This document shows positions 43,699-52,646 of a DNA stretch of 64,000 nucleotides, in pieces; the first letter of the stretch is position 1; every line of letters begins with the position of its first letter. The stretch comes from JBKECP01 sp047974765. Lineage in GTDB: Bacteria > Pseudomonadota > Gammaproteobacteria > Pseudomonadales > Halieaceae. The position numbers and the translations under genes were made by a program. The stretch spans positions 62,001 to 126,000 of the forward strand of contig JBKECP010000027.1 in NCBI GenBank assembly GCA_047974765.1, written 5' to 3'. Below the pieces are notes generated by a model. That model had not been told where the DNA came from, searched no databases, and was given only the letters and a program-made list of their open reading frames with translations.

Positions 43699-44143
43699 CC
43701 CGACATTTTCAAATACACTTCGACTTGAGGTTGCCAGCTGGCAAACAGACCATGATATTTTGCGCAAGCTGCGTGAACAGGTTTTTGTCAGAGAGCAGTC
43801 CGTCCCCGCTGACATCGAATGGGACGGCCAGGACGAAAACTGTATCCATATACTGGCATATATTAATGGCCTGGCCATTGGCTGCGGTCGCCTGATGAGC
43901 GACGGCAAAGTGGGTCGTATGGCGGTATTGCCCGAATATAGAAAACATGGCGTGGGTTCAGCCATTTTGGAAAAAACAATCAACACGGCCAGTGTTTCAG
44001 GTCTTAAACACTTATACCTGCACGCCCAGGAACATGCTGTGGCTTTTTATCGAAAAGCCGGTTTTGAAGCCAAGGGTAACTCTTTTGAAGAGGCAGGTAT
44101 TACTCACGTCCTGATGCACCGGATATTAACGCCCATCAAATAA
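43688..44143 (+). CDS. GNAT-family N-acetyltransferase
   Basis: 151 residues with the acetyl-CoA P-loop RMAVLPEYRKHGVGSAIL (about 79-96) and motif B FYRKAGFEAKG (about 121-131). N-terminal LREQVFVREQSVP is typical of the ElaA/YjdJ-like branch. Substrate unknown. Overlap with roxA suggests coupled translation. Convergent with meaB; only 27 bases separate their stops. Confidence 0.85.
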   Translation: MSSDPTFSNTLRLEVASWQTDHDILRKLREQVFVREQSVPADIEWDGQDENCIHILAYINGLAIGCGRLMSDGKVGRMAVLPEYRKHGVGSAILEKTINTASVSGLKHLYLHAQEHAVAFYRKAGFEAKGNSFEEAGITHVLMHRILTPIK

Positions 44144-44170
44144 GCGTTTTACCTGTTTTTTTCTTGCTGC

Positions 44171-45139
44171 TCACATCGACAAAAACACATCCATCAACTG
44201 TCGTGCTGCCGCATAGGCTGTAGTGCGCCCCGCTGATACGGCACTTTCCAGTTCCGGCCTGATGGTTTTTATATCGGCGTTTTGGCTCAGTGCCAATTGC
44301 AGCATTTCATCCACCAGCTGGCGCATCCAGGCGAGATTCTGGTGAGATCGTTTGTGATTGAACACCCCCGCCTGTTCTGCTTTTTCCCTGTACTGGCACA
44401 CCATATCCCAAACCGTGTCAATATCACGTTTTTCAATGGCTGAGCAGGTCATCACCCGAGGCTGCCAAAAACTCTGGTGCTTAAGCAGACGCAGGGCGCT
44501 GCTGTAGTGCTGGCGGGACCGTTTGGCAAGTACAGAGCTGTCACCATCAGCTTTATTAATAAGCAGTGCGTCGGCCAGCTCAATAATCCCCTTTTTGATA
44601 CCCTGCAACTCATCACCGGCACCTGGCAGCATCAGCACCATAAAGAAGTCAACCATACCCGCCACCTGGTATTCTGACTGGCCAACACCAACAGTCTCCA
44701 CCAGAATGACATCGTAACCGGCCGCCTCACATAAAAGCATGGTTTCGCGGGTTTTCTGGGCCACACCACCCAGTGTGCCTTCAGTTGGCGAAGGACGGAT
44801 AAAAGCTGCTTCGCACCGCGACAATTCCTCCATACGGGTCTTGTCACCAAGAATAGAACCACCGGCAATCGGCGATGAAGGGTCAACCGCCAGTACCGCA
44901 ACACGATGTCCCTGTTTGATCAAATGCAAACCAAAGGCTTCAATAAAGGTGGATTTACCAACACCGGGTACACCGCTGATACCAATGCGAATACTGTTGC
45001 CACTGTGGGGCAGTACCTGTTCGAGAATAGTCTGTGCCTGCTGCCGATGATCAGTCAGCCGACTTTCGACCAGGGTAATTGCCTTGGCCAGTGCCCGACG
45101 ATTGCCCGAGATAAGGCTGGCGAGATTGAAGGAAGTCAG
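44171..45139 (-). CDS. meaB: MeaB-type P-loop GTPase, methylmalonyl-CoA mutase chaperone (CTG start)
   Basis: 322 residues. Walker A GVPGVGKST (56-64), AVDPSSP..GGSILGDKTRM and INKADGD mark the MeaB/ArgK G3E GTPase family, which loads and protects B12 in methylmalonyl-CoA mutase. Conserved sequence (LISGNRRALAKAITLVESRL..HR) begins well upstream of the first TTG, and the frame is closed by a TGA only four codons before. The only plausible initiator is CTG at 45139-45137, in a CTGA overlap with the mutase stop and behind GAGG at 7 bases. That gives a full-length protein. A start at 44929 would delete the Walker A and is rejected. Confidence 0.88.
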   Translation of the reverse strand: MTSFNLASLISGNRRALAKAITLVESRLTDHRQQAQTILEQVLPHSGNSIRIGISGVPGVGKSTFIEAFGLHLIKQGHRVAVLAVDPSSPIAGGSILGDKTRMEELSRCEAAFIRPSPTEGTLGGVAQKTRETMLLCEAAGYDVILVETVGVGQSEYQVAGMVDFFMVLMLPGAGDELQGIKKGIIELADALLINKADGDSSVLAKRSRQHYSSALRLLKHQSFWQPRVMTCSAIEKRDIDTVWDMVCQYREKAEQAGVFNHKRSHQNLAWMRQLVDEMLQLALSQNADIKTIRPELESAVSAGRTTAYAAARQLMDVFLSM

Positions 45140-47292
45140 GAGCTGACCTCATTGACAGCATTCAATACAGCCCGGGCGCTGTGGGGAATCGGTGTGCCGG
45201 GACCAAAAATACAGGTAACACCTGCATCGTAAAGATATTGGTAGTCCTGACGGGGAATTACGCCACCGGCAATAACCACAATGTCATCCGCACCCTGCTT
45301 GCGCAGCTCATCGATCAGCTGCGGTATCAGGGTTTTATGCCCCGCTGCCAATGAAGAGGCACCGACCACATGTACATCATTTTCGATCGCCTGCCGCGCC
45401 ACTTCCTGTGGCGTAGAAAACATAGGTGAGAGATCAATATCAAAGCCAACATCAGCAAAAGCAGTGGCGATAACTTTGGCACCGCGATCGTGACCATCCT
45501 GCCCCATCTTGCACACCAGCATACGCGGGCGGCGGCCATGCTTTTTAATAAAATATTCGATATCGCTACTGATACCCTGCCAGCCAGTATCATTGCCAAA
45601 GGCCGCACCATATACACCGGATACGGTCTGTGCCTGCGCATTAAAACGCCCAAATTCTTTTTCCATGGCGTAAGAAATCTCCCCAACGCTGGCGCGAACC
45701 TGTGTTGCTGCCACCGCCAGTGCCAACAGGTTGCCCTCACCACTTTTAGCACAGTTTTCGATAGCGGCCAGTGCCGCCTGGACTTTGGCTTCATCACGAT
45801 GGGCTTTGAGTTCACCAAGACGACGAATCTGGGATTCACGCACCACATCGTTGTCGATTTCCAGCACATCAACATCGTCTTCTTCGGCCAGCAGGTATTT
45901 ATTAACACCCACAATCACATCATCACCACGGTCAATACGCGCTTGTTTGCGAGCCGCGGCCTCTTCGATACGCAATTTGGGCATACCGGTTTCAATAGCC
46001 CTGGCCATACCGCCAGCAGCTTCGACTTCTTCAATCAATGCCCAGGCTTTATCGGCAATATCCTGGGTGAGTTTTTCCATCATGTAGGATCCCCCCCAGG
46101 GATCAACCACTTTGGTGATGCCTGTCTCTTCCTGAATAATGAGCTGGGTATTGCGGGCGATACGGGCAGAAAATTCTGTCGGCAGGGCAATGGCTTCATC
46201 CAGGGCATTGGTGTGCAAAGACTGGGTGCCACCAAAGACAGCAGCCATTGCTTCAATAGTGGTGCGCACTACGTTGTTATAAGGGTCCTGTTCTGTCAGC
46301 GACCAACCGGAGGTTTGACTGTGGGTGCGCAACATGGAGCTTTTGGGATTCTTCGGTTCAAATTCGCTGACAATACGCGCCCACAACAGGCGGGCAGCCC
46401 GCATCTTTGCAATCTCCATATAGAAGTTCATGCCAATGCCCCAGAAAAAGGACAGACGCGGTGCAAACTGGTCAATATTCAAACCTGCCGCCAATGCCGT
46501 GCGAATATACTCTTTTCCATCGGCAAGGGTGTAGGCCAGCTCCAGAGCCGTATTGGCTCCCGCTTCCTGAATGTGGTAACCAGAAATGGAAATGGTGTTG
46601 AAACGCGGCATGTGCTCCGAGCAGTAAGCAATAATATCGCCGATAATGCGCATGCTAGGCTGAGGCGGATAAATATAAGTATTACGCACCATAAATTCTT
46701 TCAGAATATCGTTCTGAATTGTTCCCGCCAGCTGCTCCTGACTGACGCCCTGCTCCTGGGCTGCAACGATATAACCGGCCAGTACCGGCAATACGGCACC
46801 ATTCATCGTCATCGATACCGACACCTTATCCAGGGCAATACCCTCGAACAGAACTTTCATATCCTCCACTGAATCAATAGCAACACCGGCCTTGCCAACA
46901 TCGCCTGTTACCCGCGAGTGATCAGAATCATAACCACGGTGAGTGGCGAGGTCGAAGGCGACCGATATACCCTGCCCACCTGCAGCCAGCGCCTTGCGAT
47001 AAAAAGCGTTGGATGCTTCAGCGGTGGAAAAACCCGCATACTGCCGGATAGTCCAGGGACGACCGGCATACATGGTTGCCTGCGGACCACGCACATAGGG
47101 TGAAAAACCGGGCATGGTGTCGGTATAGTCAAGACCATCAAGATCAGCCGCTGTATACAGAGGCATGACCGGAATATCCTCGGCAGTTTGCCATATCAGC
47201 TCGTCGGGCGAGCGCCCCTTCATCTGCTGAGTGGCCAATTCGTACCAGTTATCCTGTGTAGCACTGGTCTTGTCGTAAATGTTGTCGTTCAT
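45136..47292 (-). CDS. methylmalonyl-CoA mutase (single-chain)
   Basis: 718 residues. TIM-barrel substrate domain (about 35-540; RPWTIRQYAGFSTAEASN, SGYHIQEAGA) and C-terminal B12 domain with DxHxxG at GQDGHDRG, His601 being the lower cobalt ligand. It isomerises (R)-methylmalonyl-CoA to succinyl-CoA with adenosylcobalamin. The single-chain form resembles E. coli ScpA and human MUT. It sits between the epimerase and meaB in one operon. No cobalamin riboswitch is seen upstream. Confidence 0.96.
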   Translation of the reverse strand: MNDNIYDKTSATQDNWYELATQQMKGRSPDELIWQTAEDIPVMPLYTAADLDGLDYTDTMPGFSPYVRGPQATMYAGRPWTIRQYAGFSTAEASNAFYRKALAAGGQGISVAFDLATHRGYDSDHSRVTGDVGKAGVAIDSVEDMKVLFEGIALDKVSVSMTMNGAVLPVLAGYIVAAQEQGVSQEQLAGTIQNDILKEFMVRNTYIYPPQPSMRIIGDIIAYCSEHMPRFNTISISGYHIQEAGANTALELAYTLADGKEYIRTALAAGLNIDQFAPRLSFFWGIGMNFYMEIAKMRAARLLWARIVSEFEPKNPKSSMLRTHSQTSGWSLTEQDPYNNVVRTTIEAMAAVFGGTQSLHTNALDEAIALPTEFSARIARNTQLIIQEETGITKVVDPWGGSYMMEKLTQDIADKAWALIEEVEAAGGMARAIETGMPKLRIEEAAARKQARIDRGDDVIVGVNKYLLAEEDDVDVLEIDNDVVRESQIRRLGELKAHRDEAKVQAALAAIENCAKSGEGNLLALAVAATQVRASVGEISYAMEKEFGRFNAQAQTVSGVYGAAFGNDTGWQGISSDIEYFIKKHGRRPRMLVCKMGQDGHDRGAKVIATAFADVGFDIDLSPMFSTPQEVARQAIENDVHVVGASSLAAGHKTLIPQLIDELRKQGADDIVVIAGGVIPRQDYQYLYDAGVTCIFGPGTPIPHSARAVLNAVNEVSS

Positions 47293-47319
47293 ATTCTGTT
47301 CCTTAACATCGCCACCGTT

Positions 47320-47736
47320 TCAATGATCGGCTTTTACCGCAGGCTGACTCAACTCGATCAGCACACCATCACAGGATTTGGGATGAATAAAAATAGTCAG
47401 GCTGCCGTGTGCGCCAGGTTTGGGTGCATCTGTCAGGAACTGGTAGCCCTTTGCTTTTAAACGCGCCACATCCGCCTTGATATCATCAGAGCGAAAACAT
47501 AAATGGTGTAAGCCACCGCCTCTTTTTTCCAGATAGGTGGCTACAGGGCCCGCTCCGGCAAGCGGATGTACCAGTTCAATACGGGTGGGCGGCAAGGGGA
47601 AAAAAGCCGTCGAGGTCTGGGCAGTGACCACATCCTCACTACCGTCAAAAGGCAGCTCAAAATCTTCCATAAAGCGTTTGATGGCCTTGTCCAGATCAGG
47701 CACAGCGATGGCAATATGATCAAGTGCGGTAATCAT
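47320..47736 (-). CDS. mce: methylmalonyl-CoA epimerase
   Basis: 138 residues, two glyoxalase-like beta-alpha-beta-beta-beta modules. Metal ligands expected at His in ALDHIAIAVPDL, Gln/His in the GGLHHLCFRSDD segment and Glu near the C-terminus (GVLIELSQP). It converts (S)- to (R)-methylmalonyl-CoA. It stands between the carboxylase alpha subunit (9 bases upstream) and the mutase (27 bases downstream), matching the metabolic order. Confidence 0.95.
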   Translation of the reverse strand: MITALDHIAIAVPDLDKAIKRFMEDFELPFDGSEDVVTAQTSTAFFPLPPTRIELVHPLAGAGPVATYLEKRGGGLHHLCFRSDDIKADVARLKAKGYQFLTDAPKPGAHGSLTIFIHPKSCDGVLIELSQPAVKADH

Positions 47737-47745
47737 GCAGCCTCC

Positions 47746-50559
47746 TCAAACCAGTTGTTGCAGGAAAGATCCCGTTCTCTGCCTGCGCCTGGCGGCCACG
47801 GCTTCGGCTGATTCAACCACCATGACTTCATCCGGTGTAATTTTGAACAGAGCTTGCCCCTTGCTGATGATAATACCGTCACCCTCAACCAACACCCTGT
47901 CAATAGTACCGGCAAAAGGTGCATAGACTTTATTGAACATTTTCATCACTTCAACAATATACAGTGGGTCGCCCGCCTCAAAATGGCTGCCTGGCTGCAC
48001 ATAAAGTTGATGCTGCGGAGATTCGCGCCCATAGAACATACCACCACTGTCGGCCAGAATTTCATCAGATTTGGCCACCGGTGGCGGCGCCAATACTTTG
48101 GCCATTTTTTCCTGTAGTGCACTGCTCAACAGACGTTCGGGAATGTGTATGCTCAAATCCGTTTTTACACTCAGTTCATAATAGCCTGTGGCTTCGGCAA
48201 TGCTGGGCAGGATGGCAAGAATATCCATGCCGGCCTGAAACCCCTTGTGAGCGGCGCGCACCTGTTGCCATTGTTCGCTGCCAAAACCCGCTGGCGCCTC
48301 ACTCTGGGACAGCAGACTTTGCAGGGCAATCCAGTCATCGGCGTCAGTACGGTTATTCAGCTCACCGTAGAAATCCAGCGCCTGTTGCAAAATATCATTG
48401 TCATGATCCCAAATCATACTCGACGCCGCTGCGTCAGGCACATAGTCCATATTCAAAAAGTGGTATGTATCACCCAGCAGCTCAACGGGGTTTTCATTCC
48501 AGCTGATAGCCCCTTCAATCAGGGTATAGCAGTCACGATTGATACTGAGCCAGCCGCTGAGCACATGGGGTTCAGCCAGTAAAAGCCAAAGTGGTCGCAG
48601 CAGCAGTGTGCGCTTTAATGCCAGCGCCTGTACCAGGGCTTTACCTGCCTCACCATCGTGACCAGGCTGAGCTGCCTTACAAATTTCCTGCCAGGCATAA
48701 TCAAGGTCCATATCATCAGCACGCTGTTTCAGTTCACCCACTGCCGTCAGGTAAGGAACGATAAAACGAGTGGTTGGCCGGGCGTTGATATTCTGGCCGA
48801 TAAACCAGTTGATCAGACCGTAGTGAAATTCCAGATTTGTAGCCAGGTCCCTGCCCCGCATATGGGTTCGACGAATAGTCTCAGCCATACGTTCATAGCT
48901 GTCCAGGCGTGTTTTGCCCGCCGTCAGCAGCAACGCAATATTGGAATCATAGGCGCCAGCGAGGGTGTATTTCATAAATGTATCGGTGTCCGGGTTGTGA
49001 ACACTGATACCCTGATCATCACGAATTTCACCTTCGGTCGCATCCGACCAGTACTCAATCACCCCGCCTGCGCTCGGTTGCAGCGCCTGATTAGTAGCAT
49101 TGAGACGGGCTTCCACGCTGTCGTTGTGACGCAGCTGCCGCTCAGGTTTTGGCAAGCGCGGACCGTGTGCCGCCAGTAAAACCATTGCTTCCACCAGCGA
49201 TTCCACAATGAAGCACTCAGCCGGATTGTCAGGATCAGTGAATTTAAGAGCGTAGCAAAGCTCGGTAACCCGGTGCTCCACCTGAATGCGCGTATTCATT
49301 TCCATGAAAAAGTGCTGGTCACGATCGACAATACACTCAAAGGTGGAAACCGAGTCCAGACCGACTGCCTCACCAAAGCGGGCCGCTTCATCTTCCATCG
49401 CGCGCAGTGTAAGCAGATCCTGCTCCAAAACATTCTGTTCACTGTGCTGACCACTGGCTTTGGCTTGCTCGATAGCCGCTGTCAATGACTCCACCGTCAC
49501 TGAAACTTCCAGCAGTTTCTGCTCATGCATCTGTAAAGAACAATCACGGCCACCCATCGTTATACACCACTGGCCATTGCCTATCACCTGAATTTCCTGG
49601 TGGCGGGTGGTCTCGATATTCAGTTCAACCAGCACATTTTTATTGTCACCAGGGCCGGTGGTTTTTACCTCATTGAGAATTTCCCGCACCATCTCTGCGG
49701 TGCGCGCAGCCTCGCCCGTGTTGAGAATACGTTGACCCTTGCCACCGCCACCGCTGATCGCTTTCAGACGAATCCGGTTATGGGGATAGCGGGTGGCCAT
49801 TTTTTCGACCGCTTCGGTCAGGGTTATACACAACTCGTCAATGCTGTAAAGGTCGATGCCTTTGGCATAAGATGCTGCCAGTACCAGATCTGCCTTGTCC
49901 TCCAGGGTAATACCCTGATCATCCAGACTCTCCTCTTTTACAGTCAGTTCATGTTGTCGACAGAGTACTTTCAGATCATCTATTTGGGGATATTTTTTCA
50001 GCAAGGTTAGTGCTGTACCGTTATCGATGCCCGGGGTAACTGATACATCACACTTAAGAGCCGTGCGTTTGGCTTCATCTTTCAAACCTGCATCATGGAC
50101 AGTTCTGGAACAGGGTCCAATAAAATCAAGTCCGGCTTTTTCCATGGCCACGACCATATTTTCATCTTCGGCCATAAAGCCATAACCGGCAAAAATAGCG
50201 TTGTAATTATTGTCGTGGGCGATACCGATAATCTGGGCGATACGCTGATCGCGCTCTTCCTTGTTGGCGCCGCTGTAATCGGGTACCCGATGAACATGTT
50301 CCGGCTTGGGCATACTGCGCAGCTCAGGTGCCAGCGCATTTTGATACACAATGGAATCCTTCTCTGACAGCAAAATGCCAAAGTCCTCGATGCCCATTTC
50401 ACGAAAAACATCCATTGCCTCCTTGCGAATGGGGCCACGACAGATAATTAGCGGACGCAAATGCCGACAGTTGAAGGATGCCCGCCAGCCGGTCGATTGT
50501 TTATCCGGTTGCCGGTCGCGGTGGATCAGTGGATTGCGAAGATAGTGCTCGTTAGACAC
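47746..50559 (-). CDS. biotin carboxylase-BCCP subunit of a propionyl/acyl-CoA carboxylase, divergent long form
   Basis: 937 residues from the GTG start with AGAGGAAA 7 bases ahead. ATP-grasp biotin carboxylase: GYGFMAEDENMV, FIGP, glycine loop SGGGGKG (about 262-270), HEQKLLEVS, and MNTRIQVEH (about 418-426). The biotinyl domain ends the chain, with the acceptor Lys873 in EVMKM. Two departures from typical PccA: an insertion of roughly 60-70 residues between the N-lobe and the glycine loop, and a stretch of about 250 residues (about 590-830) between carboxylase and biotinyl domain with no recognised BT signature. Its place between the carboxyltransferase and the epimerase points to propionyl-CoA. 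Confidence 0.88.
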   Translation of the reverse strand: MSNEHYLRNPLIHRDRQPDKQSTGWRASFNCRHLRPLIICRGPIRKEAMDVFREMGIEDFGILLSEKDSIVYQNALAPELRSMPKPEHVHRVPDYSGANKEERDQRIAQIIGIAHDNNYNAIFAGYGFMAEDENMVVAMEKAGLDFIGPCSRTVHDAGLKDEAKRTALKCDVSVTPGIDNGTALTLLKKYPQIDDLKVLCRQHELTVKEESLDDQGITLEDKADLVLAASYAKGIDLYSIDELCITLTEAVEKMATRYPHNRIRLKAISGGGGKGQRILNTGEAARTAEMVREILNEVKTTGPGDNKNVLVELNIETTRHQEIQVIGNGQWCITMGGRDCSLQMHEQKLLEVSVTVESLTAAIEQAKASGQHSEQNVLEQDLLTLRAMEDEAARFGEAVGLDSVSTFECIVDRDQHFFMEMNTRIQVEHRVTELCYALKFTDPDNPAECFIVESLVEAMVLLAAHGPRLPKPERQLRHNDSVEARLNATNQALQPSAGGVIEYWSDATEGEIRDDQGISVHNPDTDTFMKYTLAGAYDSNIALLLTAGKTRLDSYERMAETIRRTHMRGRDLATNLEFHYGLINWFIGQNINARPTTRFIVPYLTAVGELKQRADDMDLDYAWQEICKAAQPGHDGEAGKALVQALALKRTLLLRPLWLLLAEPHVLSGWLSINRDCYTLIEGAISWNENPVELLGDTYHFLNMDYVPDAAASSMIWDHDNDILQQALDFYGELNNRTDADDWIALQSLLSQSEAPAGFGSEQWQQVRAAHKGFQAGMDILAILPSIAEATGYYELSVKTDLSIHIPERLLSSALQEKMAKVLAPPPVAKSDEILADSGGMFYGRESPQHQLYVQPGSHFEAGDPLYIVEVMKMFNKVYAPFAGTIDRVLVEGDGIIISKGQALFKITPDEVMVVESAEAVAARRRQRTGSFLQQLV

Positions 50560-50611
50560 GGGATTTCCTCTATTTGTAATTCTGCTGGTTCGCACAAAGA
50601 TAGTTGACGCC

Positions 50612-52345
50612 TTAATGAAACTCGCGTTGCACCGAGGCCAGTGGCCCAGGCTGATAATGACGCAGGCAGAAACCCATATGTTCAACCAGCACCTGGCGCA
50701 AATCTGATGGCATCACAATTTGCGAAATCGAGCCGAGGCTGAGCGCTTCATTGGGGTTCATCAGCTCCCGTTCATAACGCTGTGCCAGTAGTTGTTCCTC
50801 GGCTTTAACCCAACCATTGACCAGCTCACGAGCCGTCTCAGCAGCAACTTCCGGCGACAAACCCGCCTGCTGCTGGGCCTGTGTTTCGGCAGCCAGTCTG
50901 GCAGATGCTGAACCGCGGATCCTGCGCAGCTCATCCTTGTAGACATACTCGACTCCCGCTGGCCCCATAACGGCAACTCTTGTCGTTGGTAGCGCCACAA
51001 CAAAATCAGCACCGGTCGGATAATTATTATAGGAGGCATAGGCACCGCCAAAAGCATTGCGCACCAGTACCAGAAAACGCGGGGTACGCAAATCGACAAT
51101 GGCATCAAGCATGGCGCGGCCAGCCTGTACGATACCGCCAGATTCCTGCTCCCGCCCCGGCAAAAAGCCGGTGGTATCTTCGAGAAAAATCACCGGGATA
51201 TTGTAGAGATTACAAAAACGGATAAAACGGGCATTTTTGTAGGCTGCGGCAATATCAATCTGGCCTGAGGCAACAGCGGAATTATTGGCCACAAAGCCAA
51301 TGACATTGCCCCCCATACGACCCAGTGCAGTTACTGTGTTGCGGGCGCGATCAGCCTGAATTTCCAGGAAGTCGCCATGATCACACAACTGCTGAATCAA
51401 AATGGTGATATCAATTGGTGTATTAAAGCCAGTTGGCGAATTAAAGGCTTTTTTGAGCAGGATATCGATATCCCAGGTTTTGCGATCAAGCGGATCGGAC
51501 GAGGCCTGAAAAGGTGCCAGCTCGGCATTGTGACCAGGCAGGTAATTAAGCAGGGAGCGCACCTTGCGCAGGGCAGCCACCTCATCGGGCACACTGAAAT
51601 CCGTTACCCCACTCTGGCTATGTACGCCCGGCCCACCAAGTTCATCCGGGGTCACATCCTCACCCAGTACCGATTTGACAACACCTGGCCCGGTTAGACC
51701 AAAGAAGGTTTCATTGGGCTGTATCAAAAAGCTGCCCTGCCGCGGCAGATAGGAGCCACCACCGGCGTTAAAGCCGAACATGCACATAATACTGGGTACC
51801 ACACCGGAAATTTTGCGCAGGGCGGTAAAGGCATCGGCATAGCCATCCAGACCACCAACACCTGCCGGGATATAGGCACCGGCAGAATCATTAAGACCGA
51901 CCAGCGGAATTCGCCGCTTGGCGGCCAGCTCGAACAAACGGGCCAGCTTTTTACCATTGGTAGCATCCATCGAGCCCGCACGCACGGTAAAATCATGGCC
52001 GTAAATAGCCACGTCACGACCACCTACTTTAATCAGCGCTGTCACCAGCGAAGCACCGTCGAGATTGGGTCCCCAGTTCTGGTAGAGCACTGTCGGCTCA
52101 TCGTCGGCAAGATAGTGAATACGCTCCCAGACTGTCATCCTGTTTTTGTCATGCTGGCGCTGGATACTGCGCACACCTGCTGCCAGATAGGGGCGCTGTT
52201 GCAAGGCCCAGCCAGCTTTCAATGCTGACTCATAAAGGCCCGGCTCAGTGACCATCTGCCCGGGGACCCTGAATTCAGGTGCCTTTTTTTCATCAAAGGG
52301 ATTGTCGAGAGAAGCTGTCAGTTCGTTATCATTTCTTGCCGTCAT
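50612..52345 (-). CDS. acyl-CoA carboxyltransferase subunit (propionyl-CoA carboxylase beta type)
   Basis: 577 residues from MTARNDNEL. Crotonase-type carboxyltransferase with two oxyanion-loop regions: GLNDSAGAYIPAGVGGLDGY and DTTGFLPGREQESGGIVQAG, both near-canonical. VRNAFGGAYASYNNY is also conserved. It moves the carboxyl group from biotin to propionyl-CoA (or a related acyl-CoA). First gene of the propionyl-CoA operon, 52 bases before the biotin carboxylase subunit. The upstream gap carries an operator-like palindrome. Confidence 0.92.
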   Translation of the reverse strand: MTARNDNELTASLDNPFDEKKAPEFRVPGQMVTEPGLYESALKAGWALQQRPYLAAGVRSIQRQHDKNRMTVWERIHYLADDEPTVLYQNWGPNLDGASLVTALIKVGGRDVAIYGHDFTVRAGSMDATNGKKLARLFELAAKRRIPLVGLNDSAGAYIPAGVGGLDGYADAFTALRKISGVVPSIMCMFGFNAGGGSYLPRQGSFLIQPNETFFGLTGPGVVKSVLGEDVTPDELGGPGVHSQSGVTDFSVPDEVAALRKVRSLLNYLPGHNAELAPFQASSDPLDRKTWDIDILLKKAFNSPTGFNTPIDITILIQQLCDHGDFLEIQADRARNTVTALGRMGGNVIGFVANNSAVASGQIDIAAAYKNARFIRFCNLYNIPVIFLEDTTGFLPGREQESGGIVQAGRAMLDAIVDLRTPRFLVLVRNAFGGAYASYNNYPTGADFVVALPTTRVAVMGPAGVEYVYKDELRRIRGSASARLAAETQAQQQAGLSPEVAAETARELVNGWVKAEEQLLAQRYERELMNPNEALSLGSISQIVMPSDLRQVLVEHMGFCLRHYQPGPLASVQREFH

Positions 52346-52646
52346 AATACTTGCATTCCAGACTGTGTAGGATCTGTTCACTAAAAGCAGTTGCTATTGT
52401 AAAGGCAGTGATTGTGCAGGAAAAATTGCACAGGAGGCGGTATAGGAATAGGATGGCGCCGCAGCCCACTGCTGGTATAAAACAGTAATTCACCCACCGC
52501 AAGTGAGTCAATTTCCCAAGGTGACATTAAAATTGACATTCTCGACAGGCTCATCATCGATACGGTCGACAAAGTCGGTGAACGCAGTCTATCCGGTACA
52601 ACAGATCCCCTTTGCCAGAGCTTGACGCTACAGAAAATCATTACCC
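52346..52646. promoter_or_regulatory. divergent control region of the propionyl-CoA operon and pabB
   Basis: 301 bases without a gene. At 52413-52432 the palindrome TGTGCA-N8-TGCACA lies 68 bases upstream of the carboxyltransferase start, a sensible place for a repressor (TetR or GntR type) of the propionyl-CoA operon. The regulator is not in the window. Confidence 0.35.

Noticed and set aside
44171..44929. meaB starting at the TTG at 44929 (252 residues)
   Set aside because: It would lose the Walker A and the conserved N-terminus, which continue upstream in the same frame.
45490..46872. A 460-codon open frame on the plus strand
   Set aside because: It lies wholly antisense to the methylmalonyl-CoA mutase gene, whose protein is conserved along its length. 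The antisense translation has no recognisable domain and no ribosome site.
47293..52646. Cobalamin riboswitch for the mutase operon
   Set aside because: Gaps between genes are too short, and the leader in front of the first gene shows no B12-box-like sequence.
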